The notes below the pieces were generated by a model. The model was given only the letters and a program-made list of their open reading frames with translations. It did no database searches and was not told the origin of the DNA. Shown here piece after piece: positions 1-8,548 of a stretch of DNA of 64,000 nucleotides (the first letter of the stretch is position 1; each line of letters begins with the position of its first letter). The translations under genes and the position numbers were made by a program. The DNA comes from Streptomyces tsukubensis (GTDB lineage Bacteria; Actinomycetota; Actinomycetes; Streptomycetales; Streptomycetaceae): the NCBI RefSeq assembly GCF_003932715.1, contig NZ_CP020700.1:1063501-1127500 (forward strand). The letters run 5' to 3'.

Positions 1-22
1 CAGGGGCCGCCGCGACGGGCGG

Positions 23-595
23 TCAGCGCGCGGGTGGTACGGAGACGGCCATGGTCATGGCCAGGGTCTCGGTTCCGTCGTTGCGGTACGCGTGCGGGGC
101 ATTGGCCTCGAAGACGGCCGAGCATCCGGCGGCCACCGTATGCGGTTCGCCGTCCACGATCAGGGTGAGTACGCCCTCGGTGACATGGATCAGCTCGGCC
201 GTACCGTCGGGGTGGGGGTCCGAGCTGCTGCCGTCGCCCGGCTCCAGCCGCCAGGACCACAGCTCCACCGGTCCGCGCAGTTCGGTGCCGACGAGCAGTT
301 CGTTGAAGCTGCCCGTGGGGGTCGACCACATCCGCATCCGCTCGCCGGGGGCGACCACCCGCACCTGGGGCCCGTGGTCGCGGTCGAGCAGGGTGGCGAT
401 GCTGACCCCGAGCGCGTCCGCCAGTTTCACGGCCGTGCCGACGCTGGGGTTCGTCCGCGCCTGCTCAATCTGGATGATCATGCCCCGGCTGACCCCCGAG
501 CGGGCGGCGAGGGTGTCGAGGGTGAAACCCCGCTCACCGCGCCAATGCTTCAGATTGCGGGCGAGCGACTGGCTGAGGTGTTCGAGTTCCGACAC
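23..595 (-). CDS. XRE-family regulator with C-terminal cupin domain
   Basis: DNA-binding regulator of 190 aa. Residues about 10-65 form an XRE helix-turn-helix (LDTLAARSGVSRGMIIQIEQ) and residues about 100-185 a small cupin barrel with the ligand-side motif HPDGTAELIHVTEG, the usual layout of HipB/SutR-type regulators that sense small molecules. It is transcribed divergently from an EamA exporter starting at 690, so by inference it controls that exporter. The intergenic region carries a direct repeat that could be the operator. Family assignment is firm; the ligand is unknown. Confidence 0.9.
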   Translation of the reverse strand: MSELEHLSQSLARNLKHWRGERGFTLDTLAARSGVSRGMIIQIEQARTNPSVGTAVKLADALGVSIATLLDRDHGPQVRVVAPGERMRMWSTPTGSFNELLVGTELRGPVELWSWRLEPGDGSSSDPHPDGTAELIHVTEGVLTLIVDGEPHTVAAGCSAVFEANAPHAYRNDGTETLAMTMAVSVPPAR

Positions 596-648
596 AGTCC
601 GTCCACTATATTCAATGCGACAGTTTAATATCTTGCACTACGGTGTGT

Positions 649-679
649 TGTACTGCGTTGTCCAGCACACTGTACTGCG
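649..679. promoter_or_regulatory. Direct repeat in XRE/EamA divergent promoter
   Basis: TGTACTGCG occurs twice (649-657 and 671-679), 22 bp apart, about two helical turns, in the 94-bp region between the divergent genes. The stretch is more AT-rich than its surroundings. A role as operator for the flanking XRE regulator is inference. Confidence 0.4.
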
Positions 680-689
680 AGGTCCTTCC

Positions 690-1556
690 ATGGTCGCACT
701 GTTCGCCCTGACCACAGCCCTTCTGATGGGACTGGCGGACTTCGGCGGCGGGCTGCTCACCCGGCGCGCCCCGGCGCTCACCGTGGTCTTCGCCTCGCAG
801 AGCATCGCGGTCGTCGTCCTCGGGGTGATCGTGGTGGCGACCTCGGCCTGGCAGGAGGCGGGTCCGCGGCTCTGGTACGCCGTCGCGGCGGGCGTCATCG
901 GCCCGGTGGCCCTGCTCTCCTTCTACAAGGCGCTGGCCCTCGGCCCGATGGGTGTGGTCTCCCCGCTCGGTTCCCTCGGAGTGGCGGTCCCGGTGGCTGT
1001 GGGGCTGGCCGCCGGCGAACGCCCGGGCGCGGTCCAGATCGCCGGGATCGGCACGGCCGTGGTGGGGATCCTGCTGGCGGGCGGCCCGGAACTGCGCGGC
1101 GCGCCGGTGCGGCGGCAGGCGGTCGCCCTCACCTTCGTCGCCGCGTTCGGCTTCGGCGCCGTGATGACCCTGATCGCCCAGGCATCGTCCACCGTCACCG
1201 GGCTGTTCCTGGCGCTGTTCGTCCAGCGGACGGTCAACATCGCGGTCGGCGGAACGGCGCTGGCGGTCACGGCCCGGCGCGGCCGGCCCGTGCTGCCCGC
1301 CGACGGCGGGCTCCGGGTGCTCCGGTCCTCGCTGCCCCTGCTGGCCTTCGTCGGTCTCGCGGACGTGGCCTCCAACGGCACCTACGCGCTCGCCGCCCAG
1401 ACCGGCCCGGTGACCGTCGCCGCCGTCCTCTCCCACCTCTATCCGGTGGTCACGGTGCTGGCGGCGCTGATCGTGCTGAAGGAACGGCTGCGAGGAGTCC
1501 AGGCGGCGGGCGCGGGACTCGCCCTGGCGGGTTCGGTGCTCCTGGCGGGCGGCTGA
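690..1556 (+). CDS. EamA/DMT-family transporter
   Basis: Inner-membrane protein of 288 aa with about ten hydrophobic segments in two repeated halves, the EamA (drug/metabolite transporter) layout. It begins MVALFALTTALLMG; the second half contains AALIVLKERLRG, the conserved end of the EamA repeat. The ATG at 690 was chosen because it opens directly into the first membrane helix; the reading frame stays open upstream but that part is not transporter-like. Divergent from the XRE-cupin regulator. Substrate is not deducible; families like this often export amino acids or metabolites. Confidence 0.88.
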   Translation: MVALFALTTALLMGLADFGGGLLTRRAPALTVVFASQSIAVVVLGVIVVATSAWQEAGPRLWYAVAAGVIGPVALLSFYKALALGPMGVVSPLGSLGVAVPVAVGLAAGERPGAVQIAGIGTAVVGILLAGGPELRGAPVRRQAVALTFVAAFGFGAVMTLIAQASSTVTGLFLALFVQRTVNIAVGGTALAVTARRGRPVLPADGGLRVLRSSLPLLAFVGLADVASNGTYALAAQTGPVTVAAVLSHLYPVVTVLAALIVLKERLRGVQAAGAGLALAGSVLLAGG

Positions 1557-1601
1557 CGACCGGCGCACCGGGCCACAGGGGCCAGGGGGGCGAGGGGGCG
1601 C

Positions 1602-2360
1602 TCATCCGTCCGCGCGCCGCTCCCATTCGGCGAGGGCCCGCAGCTGCCCGGGCGTGATGCCGTCGGGTATCGGCACCGGCGGCGGCGTCCGCAGCGGCGG
1701 CTCCCAGCCGCGCTCGGGATCCCAGCTCCGGACGGTACGGGCGGGCGCGCCCGCCACCACCGCATGATCGGGCACCTCCCCCCGGACCACGGCACCGGCC
1801 GCGACGACCACATTGCGGCCCAGTCGCGCCCCCGGCAGCACCACGGCACCGGTGCCCAGCCAGCAGCCGGGGCCGATCGTCACGGGCGCGCTCCGCGGCC
1901 ACTGCTTGCCGACGGGCAGGTCGGGATCGTCGTAACTGTGGTTGGTCGAAGTGATGTAGACGTACGGACCGCAGAACGTCTCCCGCCCCACGGTCACCCG
2001 GGCATCGGCGACGATATGGCTGCCGCGCCCCAGGACCACTCCGTCACCGAGGCTCAGTACGGGGTCGGGCCCCAGGTCGAGCCCGGGCATCATGCCGGCG
2101 GTGAGCGTGACCTGCTCGGCGATGATGCAGTGCTCACCCAGTTCGATCCACGGTTCCCCGAAGACCGTGCCCTGGGGAAACGCCAGTCTGGTCCCCTGGC
2201 CGATGCTCCGGAACCGGAGCCGTCCGGGCCGCTCCGCCGTCACCGCACCGGCGCGCTGCGCCCCGTGCCACATCCGGTGGACGGCACGGTGCAGCACCTG
2301 CTGCCACCAGGTGGAAGGCGAGGGCAACGAGAACGTGTTGCTGTTCCTGGGCACCTGCAT
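1602..2360 (-). CDS. Acyltransferase, left-handed beta-helix family
   Basis: Protein of 252 aa with imperfect hexapeptide repeats (VLGRGSHIVADARVTVG, GCWLGTGAVVLPGARLG, NVVVAAGAVVRG) typical of LbH acetyltransferases such as maltose and NodL-type O-acetyltransferases. The segment YITSTNHSYDDPDLPVG holds the catalytic-type histidine in an NHS context. The start at 2360 (MQVPRNSNTF) was preferred over an upstream one that only adds low-complexity Arg/Gly/Ala residues. It probably uses acetyl-CoA; the acceptor is unknown. It stands alone, convergent with the EamA gene. Confidence 0.8.
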   Translation of the reverse strand: MQVPRNSNTFSLPSPSTWWQQVLHRAVHRMWHGAQRAGAVTAERPGRLRFRSIGQGTRLAFPQGTVFGEPWIELGEHCIIAEQVTLTAGMMPGLDLGPDPVLSLGDGVVLGRGSHIVADARVTVGRETFCGPYVYITSTNHSYDDPDLPVGKQWPRSAPVTIGPGCWLGTGAVVLPGARLGRNVVVAAGAVVRGEVPDHAVVAGAPARTVRSWDPERGWEPPLRTPPPVPIPDGITPGQLRALAEWERRADG

Positions 2361-2798
2361 ACGGTAGTCGGCGGGAGCGGCCCGGGTCCGGGCCCACGGC
2401 TGTGACGTTCGTCCCGGTCGCACCCGAAGCCCCCACCCTGCCGGCCTCCCAGCCCCGGTCCCGGTCCCGGCCCTGAGCACGTCGGCCCCGCGCGGAGCCA
2501 CCGTTACCACGATTCCGGCCCCCGCCGGGCGACTTCGCGGCGAAGTCCTCCGTTCTGTGGGGAGTCCCCGCGGTCCGGGCTCGCCGTGGACGGCCCGTGG
2601 CTAGCATGAGCGCCACGCCCGTGCGGAAGATCACCGTCAACTTCCGGTGTCCGCCCACACGTTCGGCCGATACGCGCGGATCGGCCCACCCGCACCCCTT
2701 CAGTTCCCGGCCCTGTCTCCGGGCACGCCGGTCCGGACCCACAGCGGCCGCCGGCTCACCGCCGACGGGCCCGGCAGACTCCAGCAGCGAAGGACCCC
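2361..2798. other. Intergenic region upstream of the conservon
   Basis: No convincing gene in this 438-bp gap between the divergent acyltransferase and cvnA. A TAGCAT at 2602-2607 could be a -10 element for the conservon, implying a leader of roughly 190 nt. Open frames here have no recognisable domain and read through the flanking genes. Confidence 0.5.
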
Positions 2799-4820
2799 AT
2801 GTCCGTGCAAGTCGCCCCGAAACCCCATCGGATACGCACCCCGCGGCCGCTCCCGCCCGCCGTCGCCCCCGCCGCCGTCGCACTGGCCGCCATCGCCGGG
2901 GTCACGGCCATCGCCACGGCCCCCGCCCCGGCCCGCGTCTGGGCGGCGGTCACGGTGACCCTCGCCTGGGCCGCGATCACGGCCGGGGTCGTGTTCGGCA
3001 CGCTCAACGCCCGGCGGCTGCGCGTGGCGGCGGCCGCGTCCGACGAGGTGGCCCGGGCCCTGCGGATCCGCTCGGCCCGGGCCGACGAGGACGTGGTACG
3101 GCTGCTGGAGGTCACCCTCCCGCTGGTCGTGAAGCGCCTGCGGGACGGGGAGGGCGCGGACGCCGTGCTCGGAGACGTACCGCAGCCCGCGCACCCCCTG
3201 CTGCGAGCGGTGCTGGCCCACTGCGCCGCCGAACTCGCGGCGGGCGAGAGCGTCGCTCGGGCCGCGACCGCCGACAGCGTCACCGCGGTGCGCCGGCTCG
3301 CCCGGGCCGCGGACGAACTGGACCTGCTCACCTCCTCGGCACTGCCCGCAGCGCTGGCCCGGCTGCGGGCAGGCGATGCGGCGGACACCGTACTGGCCGC
3401 ACTGAAGCCCCCCGGCGACGACCGGCTGCGGATCCTGCTGGACACGGTCGTCCGCGAGGTGGCCCGGAGCGAGCGGCGGGCGGCCGCCGTCATGGGTGCG
3501 GGCACCAAGACCCTCAGCCGGGTCCAGGCCATGTCCGTGAGCATGCTCGCCGATCTCCGCGAGATGCAGGATCGTCACGGCGGGGAGATCTTCGGCGAAC
3601 TCCTGGGGCTGGACCACAAGACCTCCCAGCTCGGGCTGCTGGCGGACCGGCTGTCCCTGCTGATGGGCGGCCGGACCAGCCGTACCTGGAACCGGCCGAT
3701 CGGCATGGAGTCGGTGCTGCGCGGGGCGGTGGGCCGGATCTCCGCGTACCGCCGGGTCCGGCTGCACTCCACCAGTACGGCCCGGATCGCGGGGTACGCC
3801 GCCGAGGCCGTGATGCATCTGCTGGCCGAGTTGATGGACAACGCCGCCAACTTCTCCCCTCCCGTCGACGAGGTGCACGTCTATGTGGAGGAGCGGGCGG
3901 CCGGTCTGGTGGTCACCGTCGAGGACAGCGGTCTGAAGATGGCGGAGGCGCAGCTGCGGCGGGCCGAGGAGGCGGTGTCCGGGCGGGCCGCCGACCTCTC
4001 CTATCTGCCGAGCACCCGGATCGGGCTGGTCGTGGTGGGGCTGCTGGCGGTCAAGTACCACATGACGGTGACCTACCGGCCGTCGTCGCGCGGCGGTACG
4101 GGCGTGGTCGTCCTGCTGCCCCCGCAACTGCTGCACCAGGAGCAACTCCCCTACCAGGAAACACGGCAGGGCGCCTCGGGGCTCCCGGAGACACCGGTAC
4201 CCGGCGGGCAGCGGGACCCCGGGCCGTCGCCGGAGCGCGGGGCGGAGCCGCGGCCCTCCGGTGCGTTCCCCGGCCCCGTACCTCCGGACCCGGTACTGCC
4301 CGAACCCGTACTGCCGGACCCGGTACCGCCCGGCCCCGTACCTCCGGATTCGGTACCGCGCGGACCTGCGCTGCCGGAGCCGCGGTCCCCGTATCCGGGC
4401 GCCCCCGGTGCCGTACCGCCGGCCGCCGCCCCGGGCCCCGGGATCCCGCCGCCCCGCTCCTCCGGAACCCCCGGCGGGCCGGGGATGGCGACACCCAACG
4501 GGCTGCCCGTACGGCCCCGCGGCCGCACCATGGCGGCGGCCGACCGTGGCCGGACGGAGACCCCCGGGGACCGGTCCGGCACGACCGGCGGGACCGGCAG
4601 GGACGCGGGCGCGCAGTTCGCCGCCTTCCACCGCTCGACGGCCCGCCCGGCGGCCGCCCGGAGCCCGGTCCTCGGCGGCGCCACCGGGACCACCGGCCCC
4701 GGTGACGCCGGCGGAGCCGCCCGGCCGGGGCCCACGGGCGGTCCGAGCCCCGCACGGGCGGGCGAACAGGCAGGCGGCACAGCGGCCGTGGAGCCCACCG
4801 CGGAGAGCTCCCGCCCATGA
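2799..4820 (+). CDS. cvnA: Conservon sensor-kinase-like ATPase CvnA
   Basis: First gene of a conservon, 673 aa. Two N-terminal hydrophobic segments (about residues 22-42 and 46-66) anchor it. A coiled region is followed by a histidine-kinase-type ATPase domain with N box ELMDNAANFSPP (E344), VEDSG and a GTGVVVLLPP end. Family knowledge: CvnA9 of S. coelicolor sits in a membrane complex with CvnB-D. The C-terminal third (from about residue 450) is disordered, Pro/Gly/Arg-rich, and contains seven pentapeptide repeats. The start gives the first membrane segment about 20 residues in. No response regulator is adjacent, as usual for conservons. Confidence 0.88.
   Translation: MSVQVAPKPHRIRTPRPLPPAVAPAAVALAAIAGVTAIATAPAPARVWAAVTVTLAWAAITAGVVFGTLNARRLRVAAAASDEVARALRIRSARADEDVVRLLEVTLPLVVKRLRDGEGADAVLGDVPQPAHPLLRAVLAHCAAELAAGESVARAATADSVTAVRRLARAADELDLLTSSALPAALARLRAGDAADTVLAALKPPGDDRLRILLDTVVREVARSERRAAAVMGAGTKTLSRVQAMSVSMLADLREMQDRHGGEIFGELLGLDHKTSQLGLLADRLSLLMGGRTSRTWNRPIGMESVLRGAVGRISAYRRVRLHSTSTARIAGYAAEAVMHLLAELMDNAANFSPPVDEVHVYVEERAAGLVVTVEDSGLKMAEAQLRRAEEAVSGRAADLSYLPSTRIGLVVVGLLAVKYHMTVTYRPSSRGGTGVVVLLPPQLLHQEQLPYQETRQGASGLPETPVPGGQRDPGPSPERGAEPRPSGAFPGPVPPDPVLPEPVLPDPVPPGPVPPDSVPRGPALPEPRSPYPGAPGAVPPAAAPGPGIPPPRSSGTPGGPGMATPNGLPVRPRGRTMAAADRGRTETPGDRSGTTGGTGRDAGAQFAAFHRSTARPAAARSPVLGGATGTTGPGDAGGAARPGPTGGPSPARAGEQAGGTAAVEPTAESSRP
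4275..4379 (+). repeat. 15-bp coding repeat (PVxPx pentapeptides) in CvnA tail
   Basis: Seven consecutive 15-bp units encode PVPPD, PVLPE, PVLPD, PVPPG, PVPPD, SVPRG and PALPE (CvnA residues about 493-527). Units differ mainly by synonymous or single changes, as in a repeat that grew by slippage and then drifted. It produces a stiff proline-rich linker. Confidence 0.85.
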
Positions 4821-5062
4821 CGGCCGCGACCGCGACCACCGGTCCCGTACGGCTCCGTCCCGCCCCTGCGCCCGCCGGAAGCCCGTACGACGCGGTACGG
4901 AATCGGACCGGGCCACTCCGCGGTCCGGGGCGGCCGTCCCGGGCACCACGAACATCCCCGTCACCCCGACCAACCCGACTGACCCGACGCTCCCCGCGAA
5001 CCCGACGAACAGGAGGCACGGGCCGGCGCCCCGGCCGAGGCCGGCGCCCGCCCCAACCGACC

Positions 5063-5488
5063 ATGCAGCAGACCACCGATACCAGCCTGACCTGGCTCCT
5101 GGAGGGCCTCATCGACCGCACCCGGGGCACCCGGCACGCCCTGGTGCTCTCCCGCGACGGTCTGAAGCTCTGCTGGACCCCGCGTCTCACCCTCGACCAG
5201 GCCGATCAGCTCGCCGCGATCTGCTCGGGCATCCAGGCCCTCGCCCAGGGCGCTTCCGTGGAGTTCGGCGACGGCACCGGCGGCGTACGGCATTCCATGA
5301 CCGAGTTCCACGGCGGTCTGCTGTTCATCGTGGAGGCCGGGGAGGGCGCCCATCTCGCCGTGGTCGCCGACGACGGCGCGGATCCGGGCGCCGTCGGCCA
5401 CCACATGACCGAACTCGTCGACGGCATAGGGCACCATCTGCGCGCCGAGCCCCGCGTCCCGCCCGGCCCGGAGAGTCCCCGCCCATGA
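5063..5488 (+). CDS. cvnB: Conservon roadblock/LC7 protein CvnB
   Basis: Roadblock/LC7-domain protein of 141 aa; the domain fills nearly the whole protein (LTWLLEGLIDRTRGTRHALV through VGHHMTELVDGIGHHL). Roadblock proteins act as partners of small GTPases, here expected to be CvnD, on the cytoplasmic side. The start MQQTTDTSLTWLLEG at 5063 matches the family; the frame is open upstream but low-complexity. Its stop overlaps the start of cvnC by ATGA (5485-5488), implying translational coupling. Confidence 0.92.
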   Translation: MQQTTDTSLTWLLEGLIDRTRGTRHALVLSRDGLKLCWTPRLTLDQADQLAAICSGIQALAQGASVEFGDGTGGVRHSMTEFHGGLLFIVEAGEGAHLAVVADDGADPGAVGHHMTELVDGIGHHLRAEPRVPPGPESPRP

Positions 5489-5853
5489 CCCGTCACCCCG
5501 TCGACCTGGGGGAACCGGACCGTCTCTACACCGTCACCGGTGGCCGCTGCACCGTCGGCGCCGATCTGGAGCGCACCTTCGACCTGGTCACCCTGGTGGT
5601 CGGCGAGTGCGGCCCGGCGCCGGGGATGCAGTCGGAGCACGCCCGGATCCTCGGTCTGGCCCGGCATCCGGTCTCCGTCGTCGAACTGTCGGCGCAGCTG
5701 AGGCTGCCGGTCACGGTCGTACGGATCCTGCTCGGGGACCTGCTGGCGACGGGGCGCATCACCGCACGGCGGCCGAGGGCGGCGCGTTCGCTCGCCGGTC
5801 TGCCCGACTCGGCCCTTCTGGAAGAGGTGCTCCATGGACTCCGCAACCTCTGA
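5485..5853 (+). CDS. cvnC: Conservon DUF742 protein CvnC
   Basis: DUF742 protein of 122 aa with the family signature region LYTVTGGR near the N-terminus and a winged-helix-like C-terminal half (HPVSVVELSAQLRLPVTVVR, then ILLGDLLATGRI). Biochemical role unsettled; in conservons it belongs to the CvnA-D membrane complex. Overlaps cvnB by 4 nt and cvnD by 20 nt, so it is part of a tightly coupled operon. Confidence 0.92.
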   Translation: MTRHPVDLGEPDRLYTVTGGRCTVGADLERTFDLVTLVVGECGPAPGMQSEHARILGLARHPVSVVELSAQLRLPVTVVRILLGDLLATGRITARRPRAARSLAGLPDSALLEEVLHGLRNL

Positions 5854-6460
5854 GCTGTCCGCCGGGCCACCGGCGTTCACCCCGCTGACCGACTCCGCCG
5901 ACACCGGGCTGAAGATCGTGATCGTGGGCGGTTTCGGTGTCGGCAAGACCACCCTGGTCAGGTCGGTGAGCGAAATCCGCCCCCTGAACACGGAGGAGGT
6001 GATGACCCAGGCGGGGCTCGGTATCGACGAGACGGCCGGTCCGACGGCCAAGTCCACGACGACGGTCGCCTTCGACTTCGGCCGGATCAGCCTCAACGAA
6101 CGGCTGGTGCTCTATCTGTTCGGCGCGCCCGGCCAGGAGCGGTTCTGGTTCCTGTGGGACCGGCTGTTCACGGGGACGCTCGGCGCGGTGGTCCTGGTGG
6201 ACACCCGCCGGATGAGCGACTCCTGGTACGCGATCGACCGGCTGGAGAACCACGGCACGCCGTTCGTGGTCGCGGTCAACCGCTTCGAGAACGATCCGGC
6301 GCTCTTCTCGCTGCGGGAGATACGCCAGGCGCTGTCGCTGGCCCCGCACGTACCGCTGGTCGACTGCGACGCCCGGGTCCGCGCCTCGGGCAAGTATGTG
6401 CTGCTCAGCCTCGTCAACCACCTCCGTGATCTGACCCAGGCCCGGGAGACCGCCCGATGA
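5834..6460 (+). CDS. cvnD: Conservon Ras-like GTPase CvnD
   Basis: Small GTPase of 208 aa. P loop GGFGVGKTT (residues 32-40), switch region with TTTVAFDFG, G3-like LFGAPGQERF and G4 VAVNRFEN, where the usual NKxD reads NRFE, as is common in this ATP/GTP-binding subfamily. Its expected partner is the roadblock protein CvnB. The start overlaps cvnC by 20 nt and the stop overlaps cvnE by ATGA (6457-6460). Confidence 0.93.
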   Translation: MDSATSELSAGPPAFTPLTDSADTGLKIVIVGGFGVGKTTLVRSVSEIRPLNTEEVMTQAGLGIDETAGPTAKSTTTVAFDFGRISLNERLVLYLFGAPGQERFWFLWDRLFTGTLGAVVLVDTRRMSDSWYAIDRLENHGTPFVVAVNRFENDPALFSLREIRQALSLAPHVPLVDCDARVRASGKYVLLSLVNHLRDLTQARETAR

Positions 6461-7881
6461 CGAACCGCAGCGACACCGCACGGCCCGCCCCGGGCCCGGA
6501 CTGCCCCGTTCCCCTCGTTCCCGGTTCCGCGTTCCCGGACGAACGGCTCGTGGTGGCAGGGCCGCCCGGTCCCGCTCCGGGCACCGCGGATGCCGGGTGT
6601 CCCGAAGGCACCGGCAGGACCGGGAGCGGCCCGGATCCGGACGGTGCCGTCCCGTTCGTTCCCTCGGCAGGCGGCTGGACGCCCGGGCGGTACGCGGCCC
6701 TGCGGCGCGAGCACGGGAGCGTCGCCCCCGTCGTCCTGGCCGGGGGCGTCCGGGCGTGGCTGGTGCTGGGCTATGCCGAGGTGGCCCATGTCACCGGCCA
6801 CGACGAGCTGTTCGCCCGGGACGCCCCGCGGCCCGGTCCGTGGCCGGGAGCGGACGGCGGGCCGGGGGCCGGAACGGCGACGGACGTCCGGCGGGTGCCG
6901 TCGGTGGCCCGGGCCCTGGAGTCCGTGGACCACTTCGAACTGGCCCAGGGGTGCCGGCGTATCGCGCAGCGCCTCATCGACGCCTTCGCGGGCAGCGGCC
7001 GGGCCGAGCTGATGGCCGCGTACGCCCGGTCGCTGTCGCTGCGCGCCGCGGTCCTGATGTGCGGGCTGCCGCCGGGGGCGGAGGCGACCGAGGGGCTGGT
7101 ACGCGATCTGGGCACCGCGCTCGCGGGCGACGGCGAGCCGGTGGCGGGCCGGACCGAGAGGGACCGGCCGGGCGGGGGCGGGCCGGACGGAAGGGAGCGC
7201 TCCGTTGTCCGGGGGGACGAGGCGGTGGCAGCGTACGTCCGGGCCGGTGAGCGGGTACGGCGGCTGGTCGCCGCGCGGCGCGCCGCACCCGGCCCCGACG
7301 TGGTCTCCGGACTGCTGGCGGATCCGGCCGGGGCGACCGACGAGGAGGTGACCCGGCAGGTGCTGGGGCTGGTCGCGGCGGCCCACCGGCCGACGGCGGA
7401 CTGGATCGGGAACACCCTCCGGCTGCTGCTCACCGACGAGCGGTTCGCCCGGGACGTCTCCGGGGGACGGCTCAGCGTCGGGGAGGCGCTGAACGAGGTG
7501 CTGTGGCTGGACACGCCGGTGCAGCTCGCCGCCGGGCGCCGCGCCCGGCGCGACACCCGGCTCGGCGGGCAGGGGATCCGGGCCGGGGACCGGGTGGTGC
7601 CGGGGCTGGGGGCGGCGAACACCGATCCGGGGATCTGGCCGGACGGCCGGGCGGGCGCCGAGAACGCGGCGCACCTCTCCTTCGGGGGCGGCGTCCACCG
7701 CTGCCCCTATCCCGCGCCGCTGCTCGCCGACGTCATGGCCCGTACGGCGGTCGAAACACTGCTGGAGCAACTGCCGGACACCGTGCTCGCGGAGGAGGCG
7801 GCGGAACCGGCCTGGCGGCTCTCGGTCCGGTCGCGGGGGCTGGTCGCACTGCCGGTGCGGTTCACCCCGGTCGTCCGCTGA
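6457..7881 (+). CDS. cvnE: Conservon cytochrome P450, CYP157-like (CvnE)
   Basis: P450-fold protein of 474 aa. The heme-binding loop is FGGGVHRCPY with Cys416. The K-helix ExxR motif is altered: residues 347-350 read E-V-L-W, so the universally expected Arg is Trp. The I-helix oxygen-activation motif also deviates (AAHRPT instead of AGxxT-type). The CYP157 family of streptomycetes, located in conservons, is known to lack ExxR, so assignment to that family fits sequence and context. Residues 1-70 are a low-complexity extension. Function may be sensory rather than catalytic; that is inference. Confidence 0.88.
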   Translation: MTNRSDTARPAPGPDCPVPLVPGSAFPDERLVVAGPPGPAPGTADAGCPEGTGRTGSGPDPDGAVPFVPSAGGWTPGRYAALRREHGSVAPVVLAGGVRAWLVLGYAEVAHVTGHDELFARDAPRPGPWPGADGGPGAGTATDVRRVPSVARALESVDHFELAQGCRRIAQRLIDAFAGSGRAELMAAYARSLSLRAAVLMCGLPPGAEATEGLVRDLGTALAGDGEPVAGRTERDRPGGGGPDGRERSVVRGDEAVAAYVRAGERVRRLVAARRAAPGPDVVSGLLADPAGATDEEVTRQVLGLVAAAHRPTADWIGNTLRLLLTDERFARDVSGGRLSVGEALNEVLWLDTPVQLAAGRRARRDTRLGGQGIRAGDRVVPGLGAANTDPGIWPDGRAGAENAAHLSFGGGVHRCPYPAPLLADVMARTAVETLLEQLPDTVLAEEAAEPAWRLSVRSRGLVALPVRFTPVVR

Positions 7882-7935
7882 GGCCGCCCGGACGTTCCCG
7901 GAACGGCCTCTGCACGGGACGGCCCCGCAGCCGGA

Positions 7936-8388
7936 TCAGCCGGAGGGGCGCAGCGTCCAGGTGATGGTCATCAGCCCCGTCACCGCACCGTCCGCGCGCC
8001 GGATCTCGACCGTGACGTCGAATTCGGGCCGCTCCCCCGCGTCCAGTTCGGCGACGACGGCGGCAGCCGGGCGGGCGAGTGTCGCGGTGGCCGTCACCTC
8101 TCCCTTGGCCAGCTTCCGGTAGCCGATCTCGGCCTTCACGGCGAGCGGCACCGCACGGTGCAGCTGGTCGCCGAAGGCGGAGAGGACGATCGCGCCGCTG
8201 GCGGACTCGGCGAGGGTGAACATCGCACCGGCGTGGGGTCCGCCGACGTGGTTGTGGAAGTCGGCCTGGTCCGGCAGGCGCAGCACCGCGCGCTCCGCGG
8301 TGGCTTCCACAAACTCCAGATTGAGGGTCCGGACCATGGGGACGGTGGCGGCGAGCAGCTCGCCCACGGACATCTGATCAGCGCTCAT
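7936..8388 (-). CDS. Hotdog-fold DUF4442/PaaI-like thioesterase
   Basis: Protein of 150 aa with the hotdog signature FHNHVGGPHAGAMFTLAESA, found in DUF4442 and PaaI-type acyl-CoA thioesterases. The GGPHAGA stretch is where the substrate-activating residues lie in the family. The start MSADQMSVGELL at 8388 was preferred because the upstream extension is low-complexity and covers the neighbouring promoter. Monocistronic; native thioester substrate unknown. Confidence 0.82.
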   Translation of the reverse strand: MSADQMSVGELLAATVPMVRTLNLEFVEATAERAVLRLPDQADFHNHVGGPHAGAMFTLAESASGAIVLSAFGDQLHRAVPLAVKAEIGYRKLAKGEVTATATLARPAAAVVAELDAGERPEFDVTVEIRRADGAVTGLMTITWTLRPSG

Positions 8389-8532
8389 GGCCGCGATGTT
8401 ACCGACGGGTAGGCCTCTTGGCCAGCCCCTTCCGCACACCGCCTCCGGCCTTTCTTCCTCCCCACCGGGGACGTCGGCGGGGCCGGAGCGCGGGGGCCTG
8501 CCGGACCGGTCGGCCGGACCCGGCGGCCACCC

Positions 8533-8540
8533 TTTAGGGT
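8533..8540 (+). promoter_or_regulatory. Possible -10 region with short leader (TTTAGGGT)
   Basis: CACCCTTTAGGGT lies about 10 bp before the ATG at 8549. TAGGGT resembles an actinobacterial -10 element and would give a nearly leaderless mRNA. A similar CACCCCTTAGGGT precedes uppP (ends 13109). No clear ribosome binding site precedes the ATG, consistent with leaderless translation. Confidence 0.35.
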
Positions 8541-8548
8541 TACTCGCC

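Noticed and set aside
2700..4973. 757-aa minus-strand frame opposite cvnA
   Set aside because: Antisense shadow of a high-GC gene; it consists of repetitive Arg/Gly/Ala sequence with no domain.
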